From Candidatus Aerophobota bacterium (GTDB lineage Bacteria > Aerophobota > Aerophobia > Aerophobales > AE-B3A): a stretch of 5,533 nt of DNA. Shown here in pieces: positions 4,677 through 5,533 of the stretch (its first letter is position 1; the number at the start of each line of letters is the position of its first letter). The notes beneath the pieces are model-generated. The model made no database searches, was not told where the DNA came from, and saw only the letters and a list, made by a program, of their open reading frames with translations. The stretch spans positions 1-5,533 of the forward strand of contig JAUWAK010000077.1 of assembly GCA_030602105.1 (NCBI GenBank). Direction: 5' to 3'. Both the position numbers and the translations under genes were made by a program.

Positions 4677-5533
4677 ATGAGTAGGAAAATTTTAGTTCTT
4701 TTCCTGGCAGCGGTGCTGATGCTGTCCGCTGCCGTGGTTGCTTCTGCTGAAAAGAAGGTGAGTGTACTTGGCGTATGGGGAGGTGCTGAGAAGGACGCCT
4801 TTATGAAGATGGTGGAGCCCTTCGAAGCGGCCACCGGCATTAGAGTGGATTTCACCGGCACACGGGACCTGGCGGCTATACTTACCACACGGGTTGCGGC
4901 TGGTAATCCTCCCGATGTCTCTGCTCTACCGAATCCGGGACAGCTGGAAGAGTTCGCTAAGGTTGGCGCATTGGTTGATCTGGCCACCTTTATGGATATG
5001 CCGAAGGTCAGGAGTGACTACGCAAAAACATGGCTTGATCTGGCAAGCTACAAAGGAAAACTCTATGGCTTTTTCATCTCTGCAGATCTCAAGAGCCTGG
5101 TTTGGTACAGTCCCAAGGCATTTGCCAGCGCAGGGTACAAGGTACCTGGAACCTGGGATGAACTCTTGGCCCTATCCGATAAGATAGTGGGCGATGGTAA
5201 GGCTCCGTGGGCCGTTGGTCTTGAGAGCGGCGCCGCCAGCGGCTGGCCAGGGACTGACTGGATTGAGGATATCATGCTCAGAAGCACTTCCCCGGAGGTA
5301 TACGATGAGTGGGTTAGGCACCAGATTCCCTGGACAGATCCTCGGGTGAAGCGCGCCTTCCAGCTTTTCGGAAGGATCGCACGAAATGAAAAATATCTCT
5401 ACGGAGGAACCACAGGTGCACTTACCGCTAACTTTGGCGATGCTCCAAATGCCCTGTTCACCACACCACCTAATGCTTACATGCACAGACAGGCAACCTT
5501 TATCAAGTCCTTTATCCTCAAGGCTAACCCTGA
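4677..5533 (+). CDS. Alpha-glucoside-type ABC transporter substrate-binding protein, C-terminus cut by window edge
   Basis: Open to the right edge, with 285 residues visible of a family usually a little over 400. Residues 1-24 are a type I signal peptide (SRK, hydrophobic core, cleavage predicted after ASA at 22-24) with no lipobox cysteine, so the mature protein should be free in the periplasm. The rest matches family 1 extracellular solute-binding proteins, especially the AglE-like branch: FEAATGIRVDFTGTRD (49-64), LTTRVAAGNPPDVSALPNPG (69-88), GKLYGFF (127-133), SLVWYSPKAF (140-149), TWDELLALSDKI (159-170), GLESGAASGWPGTDWIEDIM (181-200), IPWTDPRVKRAF (217-228) and FGDAPNALFTTPPNAYMHRQ (253-272). 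It would capture an alpha-glucoside or related sugar for AglF/AglG-type permeases, presumably encoded just beyond the window. The upstream ROK gene is the likely local regulator. The exact sugar is not determinable. Confidence 0.92.
   Translation, partial: MSRKILVLFLAAVLMLSAAVVASAEKKVSVLGVWGGAEKDAFMKMVEPFEAATGIRVDFTGTRDLAAILTTRVAAGNPPDVSALPNPGQLEEFAKVGALVDLATFMDMPKVRSDYAKTWLDLASYKGKLYGFFISADLKSLVWYSPKAFASAGYKVPGTWDELLALSDKIVGDGKAPWAVGLESGAASGWPGTDWIEDIMLRSTSPEVYDEWVRHQIPWTDPRVKRAFQLFGRIARNEKYLYGGTTGALTANFGDAPNALFTTPPNAYMHRQATFIKSFILKANP

Noticed and set aside
4586..4987. A 133-codon minus-strand frame over the leader and start of the binding-protein gene
   Set aside because: Its Ser/Ala/Thr-rich start and Phe/Leu-rich end are the complement of the signal-peptide region and purine tract; the plus-strand gene explains the sequence.

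Overview
The window looks like chromosomal DNA from a mid-GC, probably diderm, bacterium. Arginine is mostly AGG/AGA (9 of 12 Arg codons in the leftmost gene). The one secreted protein carries an ordinary type I signal peptide with no lipobox cysteine, whereas sugar-binding proteins of monoderms are usually lipoproteins. The phylum cannot be fixed from this sequence alone. The gene families present are common in anaerobic and environmental bacteria.

There are two transcription units facing away from a 184-base regulatory region (3216-3399). Leftwards (minus strand) runs a tight four-gene operon: an IclR-family regulator, an Asp/Glu/hydantoin-racemase-family protein, a DUF917 protein and a DUF1177 protein, which runs off the left edge. 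The genes overlap or nearly touch (4-nt overlap, 14-nt overlap, 1-nt gap), so they are almost certainly one messenger. Rightwards (plus strand) runs a ROK-family transcriptional regulator. After a 191-base leader-like gap comes the periplasmic binding protein of an alpha-glucoside-type (AglE-like) sugar ABC transporter, which runs off the right edge.

The left operon is the most interesting part. It joins two protein families of poorly defined function (DUF917 and DUF1177) to a cysteine-based racemase under an IclR regulator. This is the layout of a small-molecule catabolic module acting on an amino acid, a hydantoin-like ring or a related compound, but the substrate cannot be read from the sequence. 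The right unit is a conventional sugar-uptake locus with a non-catalytic ROK sensor. The sensor lacks the family's cysteine-rich zinc motif and part of the sugar-binding motif.

The intergenic regions hold several inverted repeats. Two lie head to tail over the predicted iclR promoter and leader (3238-3255 and 3258-3282). Two lie between the ROK gene and the binding-protein gene (4486-4512 and 4539-4574). No RNA gene, mobile element, CRISPR array or convincing intrinsic terminator was seen.
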